Origin: Selaginella moellendorffii
Lineage: Eukaryota > Streptophyta > Lycopodiopsida > Selaginellales > Selaginellaceae
Assembly (NCBI RefSeq): GCF_000143415.4
Contig: NW_003314269.1
Span: 1,700,118-1,764,117, forward strand
Reading direction: 5' to 3'
Length of the DNA: 64,000 nt
The translations under genes and the position numbers were made by a program. Shown here in pieces: positions 1 through 12,500 of the stretch (position 1 is the stretch's first letter; every line of letters starts with the position of its first letter). The notes under the pieces are model-generated. The model saw nothing but the letters and a program-made list of their open reading frames with translations, was not told where the DNA came from and did not search any database.

Positions 1-368
1 CTGCCTATCCTTGTCAAAACGTTAGCTTTACCATATGATGTTGATCTTCTCCAATCTATTCGTCATACTCTTGACCTTTCTCCATTGAAATGCTTCCATG
101 GATGGAAGAAAACTTGTTAGCAATGAATTAATTAATTTGTTTTCACATTTTGGGGAGCTAAGCGAGCAAAGATTCACGTCGGATTTTGCTGAGCGTCACA
201 TAGTAGCAATGCCGTTTCACTCTAATCAATGCTTACATGAACAAGCATGACAAATTCTCCACAACTTTTTACTTCAGTTTTATTTGGAATTCAACTGGAC
301 AAATCCTCTCCTAGGATTAATTTCTTGCCAGCTAAACTCGTCTTAAACAACAATCAGATTATAATACA
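1..368. other. Downstream region of the LRR gene; possible gene end at the left edge
   Basis: No complete gene is seen. Plus-strand frame 1 is open from base 1 to a TAG at 118-120 (39 codons), which could be the last exon of a gene lying to the left, but I recognise no family in it and a chance open frame of this length is quite possible. The rest is AT-rich and probably holds the 3' UTR and polyadenylation signals of the minus-strand LRR gene that ends at 369. Confidence 0.3.
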
Positions 369-2669
369 TTATATTAAACGTTTAAGCAGTGCCTCCCATC
401 TCTTACTGAAGAAAACTGCGAAGGTCCACAGGATGCATGAAACACCACCACCAACAATGGCAGCCAGAATCGTTTGATCGCCATGACCGTCATCATCGTT
501 TTCATCTTTGTGATCATCATGAAAAGGATCATGCAAACTAGCACACTCTGCAAGGGGGAAGCCACAAAGGCCTGGGTTTCCTTCATAGCTGCTCACCGGG
601 AATAATGCAAGTTGAGCACTCTGTGGAACCCTTCCGAAAAGCTTGTTGTTCGAGATGTTTAAGTAATTCAGGAAGGTGAGGTTGCCAAGCGAGTCCGGGA
701 TGTTTGATTCAAGCCAGTTCTGTGATAAATCTAGCCACTCCAGGTTCTTGAGGTTTCCAATTGTGGAAGGAATGGCCCCCGTAAGTAAGTTGTGTGCGAG
801 ATTTAGCACATTTAAGTCTCGCATGCCACCGAATTCCTCTGGGATTGTTCCAGTGAAGCTGTTGTGCGAGAGATCAATAGCCAAAGGACTGTTTACCAGA
901 GTATATATTGTTAAGTTGAAACCAGGAGGTGCCAGAAAGAACCATCTTCTGCATCTGGTTGCAAACGGAAGTTGCTCAAAGTCATCCAAGCGGATCCCTT
1001 GCAGTATGAAAACCTCCTCATAAGCTTTGCAGATGGATGCCTCTATGTTGATTGCAAACACCATCAGAAACGGGAAGGTTACTTCGGTTATTTTATCCTC
1101 TTCCACTTCTGATGAGCGGCCGATCCAGCCTGGAATTTGTCCTGTCAACTGATTGTCGTTCACTAAAAACAAAGTTAGACCCTTGTTGTTTCTAAGCTCA
1201 CTTGGTAGACCACCCTGAAGCATGTTGTGACCCAGTACGAGAGATCGAAGGCTCAACATACTTCCAATAGATGCGGGGATTGCTCCAGATATCATGTTGT
1301 TGCTCAGAAGCAGCAACCAGAGTTTCTTCAGCCCAGATATCTGCTGAGGAATGACACCTGTGAGATTGTTAAAACTGAGATTTAGTGTCACCAGCTCACT
1401 GCAGTTGCTGATTGTAGCGGGTATGCTGCCTTCAAGATTGTTCCCCCAAAGAAGAAGATGTTGAAGCTTCGGAAGTCTGCTGCACATATCCACTGGAATG
1501 GGCCCTGCTAGAGAATTGATGCTGATATCAAGCATTTCCAGGTTACCACAGTTCATGGCTGAGTTCAGAACCCGACCATGCAACCTGTTATATACCAGCA
1601 GCAAAGACTTAAGTGAGGACCTTGCAGGGCAGATGTTTGGGTTGCCAGTGCTGAACAAGTTGCAGCTCAGGTCTAGAACATTAAGACTTGGAGGAACTGT
1701 AGGGAGTTCACCTATAAAGTTGTTGTGGTCGGCTTGGAGAACTTTAAGAGACTTGAAAACCGTAGCTAAACTTCGATTGGCAAATACCGAGAGGAATGGG
1801 CCAGATAAGTGATTGTCTGATAGATTGAGCATCTTCAAAGCAGCACAATCCTTCCAAAAAACTGTCCCAGAAATGTTGTTAAAAGAGAGATCTAGCTCCT
1901 CCAGAGTAGGACAGTGCTTGATCTGAAATGTTGTGAAGAAGTTGGTAGACAGGTTGAGCTTCTGAAGACTGTTGGATGAACGTAGACCAGAAAGTTCCCC
2001 TGTCAAATTATTCGACGACAGTGAAAGCTCTTGTAAGCTTCTGCAGTTTATAAACATATCTTCAGGCACCCCTCCAACCAGCTGATTGCTCGATATGTCT
2101 AGAAACCGCAAGCTCTTACACAATGTGAAAAAGGAAGCAGGTATCGAGCCACTGATTCTGTTGTGAGATAAATCAACCGAAACCATAACATGCCCGATTG
2201 TTCCCTTCAGCGAAATTTTTCTTAGCTTGTTGTGTGAGAGGTTCAAGTACCTGATGTCTTTGCAAGTAACCAAAAGAATATCTAGAAAATCACTAGTGAA
2301 ATCGTTGCTTGACAAATTGAGGACCTCCAAAGAGCATTTCTGCGGTGATATTTTGATCCCAGTGAAGTTGTTCCCAGAAGCACTCAAGGTGCGTAGTTGA
2401 GGCAGGGCTTGGATGGTAGAAAATGGAAGAAGGCCCGAAAGTGACAGAGAATCAAGCTGTATGCCAGTGATGCGGCCTACCGAGGAACAACTTACACCAA
2501 TCCATTGGCAAACGTCTGTGCCTGCCTTCCAGTTATTCAGTGCCACCAGAGGATCATCCACAGAATTTTTAAAGCTCAAGAGTGCTTCCAACTCTGAATC
2601 TTCAGCATCTCCATGAAAAACAAGTCTGACAACAAGCAGGACAAGAGCAAATAGCCTACATAGCTCCAT
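369..2669 (-). CDS. LRR receptor-like protein, BRI1-like ectodomain without kinase
   Basis: Probable cell-surface receptor-like protein. The start is the ATG at 2669, directly followed by a hydrophobic signal peptide (MELCRLFALVLLV); an upstream in-frame extension to 2738 would bury this signal. Order of parts: signal peptide, plant LRR N-cap (ALLSFKNSVDDP, then the W-x5-C-x-W-x-G-V-x-C pattern), about 20 extracellular LRRs of plant type (LxxLxLSxNxLxGxIP), a non-LRR island ahead of the last repeats (around KAYEEVFILQG to FNLTIYTLVNS), a C-cap with GNPGLCG, a very acidic His/Asp stretch, one transmembrane helix and a short basic tail ending RWEALLKRLI. There is no intracellular kinase. The island placed just before the final LRRs recalls brassinosteroid or phytosulfokine receptors. 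About 766 residues in a single exon. A decayed tandem copy lies upstream at 3385-5058. The ligand is unknown; such proteins normally signal through partner kinases. Confidence 0.85.
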   Translation of the reverse strand: MELCRLFALVLLVVRLVFHGDAEDSELEALLSFKNSVDDPLVALNNWKAGTDVCQWIGVSCSSVGRITGIQLDSLSLSGLLPFSTIQALPQLRTLSASGNNFTGIKISPQKCSLEVLNLSSNDFTSDFLDILLVTCKDIRYLNLSHNKLRKISLKGTIGHVMVSVDLSHNRISGSIPASFFTLCKSLRFLDISSNQLVGGVPEDMFINCRSLQELSLSSNNLTGELSGLRSSNSLQKLNLSTNFFTTFQIKHCPTLEELDLSFNNISGTVFWKDCAALKMLNLSDNHLSGPFLSVFANRSLATVFKSLKVLQADHNNFIGELPTVPPSLNVLDLSCNLFSTGNPNICPARSSLKSLLLVYNRLHGRVLNSAMNCGNLEMLDISINSLAGPIPVDMCSRLPKLQHLLLWGNNLEGSIPATISNCSELVTLNLSFNNLTGVIPQQISGLKKLWLLLLSNNMISGAIPASIGSMLSLRSLVLGHNMLQGGLPSELRNNKGLTLFLVNDNQLTGQIPGWIGRSSEVEEDKITEVTFPFLMVFAINIEASICKAYEEVFILQGIRLDDFEQLPFATRCRRWFFLAPPGFNLTIYTLVNSPLAIDLSHNSFTGTIPEEFGGMRDLNVLNLAHNLLTGAIPSTIGNLKNLEWLDLSQNWLESNIPDSLGNLTFLNYLNISNNKLFGRVPQSAQLALFPVSSYEGNPGLCGFPLAECASLHDPFHDDHKDENDDDGHGDQTILAAIVGGGVSCILWTFAVFFSKRWEALLKRLI

Positions 2670-3384
2670 TAGAATGCAACAACAATAAAATAAATGAATG
2701 GTGCGAGTCCTTGTGATCATATAAAGGCAACCAAGCATCAGTCAAATCTGGAGAGTATTCACACATGACTTTGACTGGCTGGTTCTTGAGAAATGAAATT
2801 GAACACGGCATACGAAGAGACAAAAGAAAAGAAGTTTCCCATGTAACATCTCCACCGTCGATCAAGGCGGATCGATATAGACGGGTACGATCGTAGCACC
2901 ATCAAGATTGTTCTCTTTAGACGCGCTCTATCTTTTAAAAGTCAATGGAGCTGAATATGCTTCAGTTGCCCTCTCCATTCATGCCGAGTCGTTTCCGCAC
3001 TACTATTGGTCTATGATCTTGCGCTTGGCTTCTTAACAGCGCGGTCGATCGATCCTGCCAGTAGCTGCTCAGACGGTGGAGAAAGCGCTTGACCAAGTGC
3101 AAATGCCATCTTGAGTACAAAGATACATCTCAAGTTCATAAAGCACTCTTTACAATACATAAAAACACTGGATCCTTTTATAAACTCGTTTTTAAACAAG
3201 TGGCCTATCCCCAGATCAGGACCATGTGAGCTGAGAGGTCCTGCTTGACTGTTTTCTATGGGTTGGAAGGTCTTCTGAAAGCAACAAACTTTCAGAAGGT
3301 CTAGGACGCAGGGAACAGAGCTTGCTGTGAGAACCACAAAACCTTTATTACCAAATAATGAATTTATACTAAAACGAAAGCCCA
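2670..3384. other. Spacer between the LRR gene and its decayed copy
   Basis: No gene recognised. The part next to 2670 should hold the promoter and 5' leader of the LRR gene. Short open frames here (for example 3011-3337, minus) have no recognisable domain and no LRR pattern. Confidence 0.4.
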
Positions 3385-5058
3385 GCGCTTACTGAAGAAA
3401 ACTACATAGTAGGAATGAAGCACCACCACTAATAATGGCAACCAGAATCATTTGACCATCACCACCATCACCTTGATCATCATCTTGCAAAGGAATAAGC
3501 AAACCAGCACACTCAGCAAGGGGTAAGCCACAAAGTCCTGGGTTTCCTTCATAGCTGCTCACCGGGAATGTTGCAAACTGAGCACCGGTGGAACCCTTCC
3601 GAGAAGCTTGTTCTACAAGATGTTTAAGTGTTTCAGGAAGGTGAAGTTGCCAAGCGAGTCCGGGATGTGTGATTCAAGCCAGTTCTGTGATAAATCTAGC
3701 CACTCCAGGTTCTTGAGGTTTCGAAGGAATGGCCCCTGTAAGTAAGTTGTGTGCGAGAAATAGCACATATAAGTCTCGCATATCAGTGAGTTAATTCCTG
3801 TGAAGGTGTTGTGCGAGAGATCAAGAATCAAAAGACTGTTGACGTTAGTATCTGTTGTTAAGTTGGAACTAGGAGGTACCAGGAAGAGCCATCTTTGTGC
3901 TCAAAGTCATCCAAGCGGATCCCCTGCAGTATGAAAACCTCCTCGTAAGCTTTGCAGATGGATAGCTCTTTGTTGATCACATACACGATCAGTAACGGGA
4001 AGGTTATTTCGGTTATTTCATCCTCTTCCACTTCCGATGAGCCCGATCCAGCTTGGAATTTGTCCTGTCAACTGATTGTCGTTCACTAAAAACAAATGTT
4101 GTTTCTAACCTCACTTGATAGACCGTCCTGAAGCTTGTTGTGACCCAGTACGAGAAATCGAAGGCTCAGTACTTCCAATAGATGCGGGGATTGCTCCAGA
4201 TATCATGTTGTTGCTCAGAAACAGCAAGAAGAGTTTCTTCAGCCAAGATATCTGCTGAGGAATAACACCTGTGATATTGTTAAAACTGACAATCCTTCCG
4301 AAAAACTGTCCCAGAAATGTTGTTAAAAGAGAGATCCAGCTCCTCCAGAGTAGGACACTGCTCGATCTGAAATGATGTGAAAACGTTGGTAGACAGGTTG
4401 AGCTTCTGAAGGCTGTTGGATGAACGTAGACCAGAAAGTTCCCCTGTCAAATTATTCGACGACAGTGAAAGCTCTTGTAAGCTTCTGCAGTTTATACACA
4501 TATCTTCAGGCACCCCTCCAACCAGCTGATTGCTCGATATTTCTAGAGCTCTTGCACGATGCGAAAATGGAAGCAGCTATCGAGCCACTGATTCTGTTGT
4601 GAGATAAATCAACCGAAACCATAGCATGCCCAATTGATCCCTTCAGCAAAAAATTTCTTATGAGAGGTTCAAGTGCCTGATGCCTTTGCACGTAACCAAA
4701 AGAATATCTAGAAAATCACTAGTGAAATTGTTGCTTGACAAGTCGAGGACCTCCAAAGAGCATTTCTGTGGTGATATGTGGATCTCAGTGAAGTTGTTCC
4801 TCGAAGCAGACAAGTTGCCTTGGATTGTGCCCGAAAGTGACAGAGAATCAATCTGTATGCCAGTGATCCGCCCAACTTACAACTTACACCAATCCAGTGG
4901 CAAACGTTTGTGCCTGCCTTCCAGTCATTCAGTGCCGCAAGAGGATCATCCACAGAAATTTTAAAGTTTAAGAGTGCTCTCACCTCTGAATCTTCAGCAC
5001 CTGCATGAAAAACAATTCTGACAAGCAGGACAAGAGCAAGTAGCCTACATGGATCCAT
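3385..5058 (-). pseudogene. Decayed tandem copy of the LRR receptor-like protein
   Basis: On the minus strand this stretch repeats the neighbouring LRR gene from its signal peptide (MDPCRLLALVLLV at 5058 against MELCRLFALVLLV) through the N-cap, several LRRs, the island region and the glycine-rich C-cap, to the end near 3385. The reading frame is broken many times: fragments at 4708-5058, 4506-4691, 4280-4513 and 3613-3831 lie in different frames. The central LRRs that occupy about 1340-1840 in the intact gene are missing, with a junction near 4290. The total length is about 630 bp shorter than the intact gene. Nucleotide identity remains high in many 40-60 bp blocks, so the duplication looks fairly recent. 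It is unlikely to make a receptor. Confidence 0.85.
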
Positions 5059-5126
5059 TAGAATGGGTTCGAACACGGAGTCAGAAGAGAAAGTCCAACC
5101 GAAATTTATCATTCTACTAATAGATA

Positions 5127-5708
5127 TTAGGCTGGTTTGAACTTCATGGAGAGCTTGACTTTGCCTTGGATTATCCCGGCCGGGAGGATTACGTCGTACG
5201 CGTTGGGACCGTCGACTTTGCTGGCGAGAACTTGTCCCAGAGGAACTCTGCTTGAAAGAAATGTTAGTACTCTCTCTAGAAAACAAAGTCTGAGAAGAAA
5301 AAAACAAAGCTTTCCTGACGGTCCCAATGAAATCATCGCTGCCAACGACGTGATCCTTGTCGAACAGCTTCACAAACATGGTCTCGTCTTCCAGAGGAAC
5401 GTCGCTCTCACCCTCGAGGCTAAACACGAATTTTTCGTTCCACTTCGGTGTGGAGCCCTGCCCTGGATAATGGAAGACAAGGTCTAGATAAGAGAAAAAC
5501 TATGAGAGCTTTACCTTTGGCCGTGCTGCTCTGGAAACTCTGGCCTTTGAACTTGAGGATCGCATAGGGGTCCGATTTCCCTAGAAGAAGAAGAAGCAAA
5601 AGAGGATGAAGAAGAATCAGAGAATGGAAGAAAACTCGTACACAAGATGTCACAGTTCTTGATGTCGGTAGCGCCGATGAGAAAAACCTCTAGCGTCCCA
5701 GCCGACAT
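5127..5708 (-). CDS. Small single C2-domain protein
   Basis: Short protein made almost entirely of one C2 domain, a calcium- and phospholipid-binding beta sandwich; the plant relatives are the ERG3/SRC2-like small C2 proteins. Four exons are read: 5708-~5652 (MSAGTLEVFLIGATDIKNCD), 5515-5580 (KSDPYAILKFKGQSFQSS, carrying calcium-loop aspartate), 5462 down to about 5320 (WNEKFVFSL, then LFDKDHVVGSDDFIGTV with further loop aspartates), and a last exon starting about 5241 (VPLGQVLASKVDGP, ending KLSMKFKPA, stop at 5127). The last intron fits the conserved frame only if its donor is GA rather than GT (see findings). The 3' end lies about 70 bp from the LRR pseudogene. The family call is firm; the exact role (membrane-associated calcium response) is inferred. 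Confidence 0.8.
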
Positions 5709-5973
5709 TTCTATTCGCTCTTAAATCAAGAGATTTGGCCTCGAAGGCTTTTAAAGAGGAGATTTTCCAAGTCAGTGCTTCTGGACCACCACGTTGCTAG
5801 TGGGATTGTCTTTTGTTTGTCTCAACTCGATTGGAAGATCAGAGAAAAGCTGTTTTATTACTAGTTGGGTAAGCAAACTCTAATTCCTCACAGTTCCAAG
5901 GAAAATAAATAGCTTAACGAATGAAACTCGCCGGATGGAGATGGGAAACGATGGAAGTTGCTGTTTTCAGCGC

Positions 5974-7228
<1,255 letters not shown>

Positions 7229-7368
7229 GTTTGGCTTGCAAGCGGCAAAGCAGCAAGCAACACTACGCATCCGCCCTAAAATAAAAGGAGAGAGATTTCC
7301 TTTGTAACTGGAACACGAGAGATTAAACCGCCACGTAGTAGAGACGCACGGTTTAGCCAAAGAGACGC

Positions 7369-7374
7369 CACGTG
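7369..7374. promoter_or_regulatory. G-box CACGTG upstream of TPI
   Basis: A palindromic CACGTG about 140 bp before the TPI start codon, within the 218-bp gap between TPI and the upstream zinc-finger gene. G-boxes bind plant bZIP and bHLH factors. The position is right for a promoter element, but function is inferred from position alone. Confidence 0.4.
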
Positions 7375-7446
7375 TACAGGCCCCTCGTCAGCTTTGACGC
7401 GCGAACATTTTAAAATTTCGAACTCGAAAGTTAGGGTTTATGGCCA

Positions 7447-8923
7447 CTAGGGCTTCTTGGCTTGCTCGAGCGCGGCGCCGATCTTGAGGAGGCCATTGCC
7501 GATGTTGGCGAGCGCGGCGTTGTACTGCTGGCCCAGCTGCACCACCGCGTCCAGCCGCGCGCGCTCGAACTGGAGCCGCTCGCCGTCGAGGCGCTGCCGC
7601 TGGTCCTCGAGCGCGTACTGCTTCTTGGCCAGCCCCACGTCCACGGCGTGCCGCCGGTTCCTCCCGCTCTCCGCCTCCAGCAGCACCTCCACGATCCGGC
7701 TGTTGTTCTTCTGCAAGATGCCGCCCAGGCTCTCGCTGCTTCCTCTCCCTGCCCCTGCTGCTCCTGCTGGCGAGGATGACGATGGATGGTGGTGGTGTTG
7801 ATGGCCTGCTGCCGCTGCTGCTTTCCTCTTGCGATTCATCTCCGCTGCTGCTGCTGCGGCCGCCGCGGATGATCCGTGTAGCTCCGGCCCGTCTAGTCCT
7901 CCTCCCTGATCTCCTGCATCACCTTCCACAGCACCAGCTTTAGCACCTGGATTGATGAAAGGCGAGAGTTTTAAACTCAAGCTTGTCATCTCAAGGGAGA
8001 GTGCGATCACCCCCCGGTGGCTCTTGTTCAAACACACAAGCTCCAAGCAACTTTGATCGATCACACTCCAATTCAAGCTCAAAATCAAAGAGAGAACCAA
8101 GAACACGAGAAAACATAGAAAACCAGAAAGAGAAAGGAAACAAACAGGACGAAAAGAGAGAACTCACAGACAGAGAGAAAGAGAGAGGGTCTGTGATCTT
8201 ACCGAAGCCCCAGAGGTTGTCGGGAAGAACAGTCAAGCCGGTGATGGCGGCGTCGGAGCTCTCCCATCGGCTCTCGGCCGTCTTGTGAGCCTCGGACTTG
8301 GCGTGCGTGTTGAGAGCGCTGAGCTGAATGGTGCTACACCCTTCCTTGGCGAACACATTGTCCATGTTGTAAGTGGTGCACCACTGGCACTTGAGCCGCA
8401 GCTCGCCGCTCTCCTTGTTCACCGGATACACCCACTTGTGCTGGAGCTTCCATTCCTCCCGCCACGACCTCTTGATCTCCTTCTTCTTCCGGACGAGGAA
8501 CTCGTCTTCCTCCGCGCAATCCAAGTTTTGCTGCTGCTGCTGCGATGGTTGCTGCGGGGGCTGTGATTGCTGCTGGGACTGCGATTGCTGCTGCTGGGAA
8601 TGCTGGTGTTGGTGGTGATGGGGATGAGGGTGGTGGTGGTGGACTTCTTCGTCAACTTCTTCTTCCTCGTCGTCGTCTTCGTGGTGGATTCGTAGCTGCT
8701 GGTGGAAGATGGTTTGCTGGCTTGCGTGTTGATCGTCTTGCTGCTGGGAATGCTGCTGCTGTTGCTGAGAATGCTGCTGCTGCTGCTGCTGCTGTGTGAG
8801 ATTCGAGGACGTAGCGAAAGGCACTAAACCTGGAGCAACGACGACGGATCTTCCCGCTGTGGTTGCCGCCGCATCTTTTCTGGGCCGCCCTCGAGGCCTG
8901 GAACCTGGAGCCGGGCCCGACAT
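7447..8923 (-). CDS. AT-hook, zinc-finger nuclear protein with polyQ/polyH tracts
   Basis: Two coding exons are clear: 8203-8923 and 7447-7946, joined by a GT-AG intron in phase 1. Starting at ATG 8923, residues 9-16 (RPRGRPRK) form an AT-hook, which binds the minor groove of AT-rich DNA. Long glutamine and histidine runs with an acidic patch follow. Next comes a conserved block WREEWKLQHKWVYPVN, then CQWC with a following HAKSEAH, a C2H2-like zinc-binding unit of the BED/TTF kind (it resembles the C17orf113-type zinc finger). Exon 2 carries an Ala-rich region, a basic patch MNRKRK, and a C-terminal helix (LEAESGRNRRHAVDVGLAKK onward, ending ALEQAKKP) likely to form a coiled coil. Probably a chromatin or transcription protein. 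Exons further upstream, between 9020 and 9484, may belong to it, but I could not join them in frame. Confidence 0.7.
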
Positions 8924-9512
8924 CCCCTCGAAGTTCTTCACGAGAGACTCCGTCCAGCTGAGAAAGAAAGGAATGAATTTTTTTCGCTTACAGCTTTCTT
9001 ATTTTGGTGATACCTGATCATATAGCTTTGCGGATGGAGGAGGTGTGAATCGATTCAACCTGGATCTGGAAGAACACACAATGTTAATCCAGCTAATGAC
9101 CACTAGTCACACTACCAAGCCCTGATGCCCCCACATTCCACCCCGGCGCGGCGATCCAAGGCGCAGCATTCCCGCGGCGCCTCGCCATCGCCGCGCCGGC
9201 GGGGGATTGGGGCGCCATGGCGCGGCAGCGATGGATCGAGCACGAAGACCCCAATGAAATTAAGAGAAAGAAGGGGGGAAGAGAAGGGCATTGAAAAGTG
9301 ATGAAGAAATGGCAAAGCCGTCACTGACCATTGCGATGCTGCCCGTCGTCCTCCCCAGCCACGGGCCGTCTCCCTCTTCAAAGTTGAAGAAGCCCTTCAA
9401 CGTGTTAGGGCTTGACAAGAGCGAATCGCGGCCGTCCAACCCCGCCCACAAATCCAACGGTGGAGGTGGAAATCCCGTGTTCATGTATTAACAAAAATTC
9501 CCTCTCTTTTCT
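8924..9512. other. Upstream region of the zinc-finger gene, exons unresolved
   Basis: On the minus strand, a likely non-coding or split exon sits at about 9015-9066 between an acceptor (TTCTTCCAG) and a donor (CAG then GTATC). Further up, an open frame from ATG 9484 (starting MNTGFPPPPLDLWAGLDG) runs to a GTCAGT donor near 9330. None of these join in frame with the main coding exon, so they may be 5' UTR exons or a separate short transcript. The plus strand also has an ORF at 9291-9491 with no recognisable domain. The 3' end of the myotubularin gene lies just beyond, at 9513. Confidence 0.3.
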
Positions 9513-12500
9513 CTAAGTGAGGCGAGGAGCTTGCAGCGATGACTGGAAGTAAAGATCGTCCATGGAGAGCTGCTCGAGCGCGTCATAGTCCACACGGATT
9601 TGCTCCACTGCGCTCTCGGATCGCGGGCACTGCGCTTTGGGCCAGATACACGAATCCTTGACGTCTCCCTGCGCTTCCTTCTTCACGGCTTGTCTCGCCG
9701 ATATGTCGATGCCGGACACCACCGAGACCGAGATCACGTCCGGGGCTTTGTTGGTGGCGGCGGAGCTTTGATCCTGTTGTTCCTGGCGATGGCGATGTTG
9801 CCGCTGATGGTAGAGTTGAGTTTCTAGCATGCCAAGGTCCTCTGCACTGGGAAAACTTATCTCGCAACCAAGCGTTTCCACGGCGTGCTTGATGAATGCC
9901 GTCTCCTTGCGTGCCCGGATTGCGTCGGCCACTGCCAGGGCTCGAGCTCGCTTCTCGCCCTCCAGCTCGTCGTGGAGAGCGTCGATAATGCTCATGAGGT
10001 TCTGGACCTTGTTCTCGGCCTGGTTCTTGCCCTGCGCGTATTGAGAGTACAACAAGAAAATACTAGTGCGTTTTACCTGCTCTGAAGAAGATGCGCGTTG
10101 AAACATCCCACGTATTTCGTCTTGGATGTGATCCTGGAGCGAATACCCCGAGCTGATGCAAAAACCAAAGTCCATCTGAGAAAACGCGATGCAAATCATG
10201 CTTACCTCTTTTCAGGATGGAAATTCCAGCGTAAATAATACTCTGGCCACAGAGACGGAGCTAGCGCAGCTGGCGAAGGTAACAATCTTGACGCAGGAAT
10301 ATAGAAGCAATTGTTGTACTTGCTTTCCACAGATTGCAATCTTCTGAAGTGAGTCCAAATGCAAGCACTCTCGGCGATCCGAGCTTGGACCCTTTCCTTC
10401 TCACTGAAACACCAAGTGTTTTAGTGAGTTGAAGCCCAAGAAAAAGCACCAATTACCTGTTGCATAAGAAGTTCCCGAAACGACAAGATAGAACGGAGTC
10501 CATAAATTCGACAAGAAACGCCTACACAAAATCCGTCAGTGATCCGCAATAGCCGCACCTACAAGATTTACCCCAGAGAATTCAAATGCCCGATGGTATA
10601 GTCGAACAAGTTGAGACACGCAATCGAACCACTGTAACATGATAGAATGAGACAAGTACAAAATATTTTCCGGCGAACCTGTAAAAATATTGGTGAAGTG
10701 TCATATGTTGTTCCCGACGTAGTGTTCGGATTGGGATGTGGCCGTGCAGGAGCTGCTGGCGTGGAACGTACAGACTCACTACTGGCCATTGAAGGCGTTC
10801 CCAAGCGATCCGCAAACGGGTGTCCAAATGCCAGCCAATCTTTTTCAATCAATGCCTACAAAACATGCCGTAAGAACCAACATAAAAGAAAACAGGAAAG
10901 CTTACTTGAAATCCCGCAAAGGTCCGGTAGTACGGGTCAAGCATAAGTTGCGCTAGTGACACAAGCTGAGTCGTTCTATCCCAGCCATCACTGCGGGGAG
11001 AGACAAGTCAACACATAGTTAAGCTGAACATATTGCTTGCCTGCAATGCACAAGAACAGATGCGCCCTCGACAGCAATACGAGCGGCAATCCAAGCAGCA
11101 CCAGCAAGAAGATTGTGAATATGCGTAAGCCAACCACTATCGCCAAGAGCCGACACAGCCGCTGCTGTGCTACTGAAATTGCCACCTCCCCATATTGACC
11201 CACCACCTCTCTGAAAGTCGTGTTTGATTATGTATTTGCTTCAAAAAAATCTCATACCAATAGTGATGAGGAACCATCGGAGGATGACGCGCCAAAAGTG
11301 TCCAAGTAATCACGCAAGCGTCCTAAACTATCGCGCATCGCATGTATGTTATCAATTCCTAAGAATACCACCTGCACAGGAGAAACACAAGTAAAGACTT
11401 TAGATTGTAGAGCAGCAGCTCACCTCGCAGTGAGAGTAGTTCGCAGAAGATTCCGACCCGCCACCCATGGCCCCATTGGCTAGAGCATTTTTCCTTGGTC
11501 GTGCATCAACTATATACAATTTTCTGTTGGATCACAACTGAGCGTTCGGTAATAAGAAAATGGCGTCAGCAAGATTTTACCTTCGGCGCCCACAAAGAGC
11601 TGCAACTAGTTTCTCATCCGCAATACTACACACAAATCGATTATTATATCACACAATGTCTAGCAGAAAAAATATACCTGCGGGAGTTCATCATGATCCC
11701 AACAAGAGGTTGCGACGATCGAGCAAGCACAGCGCCATTATCTAAATTACAAACTTCTTGTAAGAAAACGAGGAGCAATGTGCAACTCACCAACCTGGAT
11801 GCTGCCAGCTCAACGTAGGCAGCCTTCCACGGGCACGAAAATCTGCTCCTTGCTGAAACTCTTCATTACTAGCCGATGGAAATTGTTTAGAACATTGATT
11901 GAAGGCAAAGCAGCTAGAGAAGAGCGTTACCTCAGTGACTTTGGCATCACAAGAAGTGAAGGATACGTTGCACAGAGCATGTAGTCGGAGTTCACATCAC
12001 TTAAGGTCCAGTAGCTTTTGTGATGCGAAATGATGCGCTCGTATTCGCTTTGAAGACGTACCCGGGGATCCGAGTCGAATCCCAGACAAGATTTGGCCCA
12101 TTCCGCTGAAAAAGCATACAGGTCCCACAACCTTGCTGGCCTTGTTAATCTTTGAAGAGCATCAAAGATGATCCTTCTCTGCATTTAAAAGAGAAAAAAG
12201 AGTTACGATAATGCCAGCATTCTCGGACTACTACTTACATGCTTCACATGAGGAGAAAATCCGAACACAATGGTCCTCAAGTCCTTCCCAACAATTTGCA
12301 AGAGCCGACGCGGAGAAATAGAGCTCCGAGGTCCAGGAGGACGAACTGCTTGCTATACCAAACCTTAGTTGCATTAGCCCTGAATATATTGCATAGAAAA
12401 CGAAAAAAAAAGGAAAACAGTTCTACCTGCTTTGAGAACTTCTCGATTGTCGCCAAAGGTATGGTTCCCATATTGCACACCTGTTCTCCATGCTGGAAAG

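Noticed and set aside
1-120. Open frame at the left edge ending in TAG
   Set aside because: 39 codons is too short to exclude chance, and no family is recognised; mentioned only as a possible gene end.
9291-9491. Plus-strand 66-codon frame opposite the possible upstream exon
   Set aside because: Overlaps a minus-strand frame of similar quality; neither has homology support, and no plus-strand gene continues from it.
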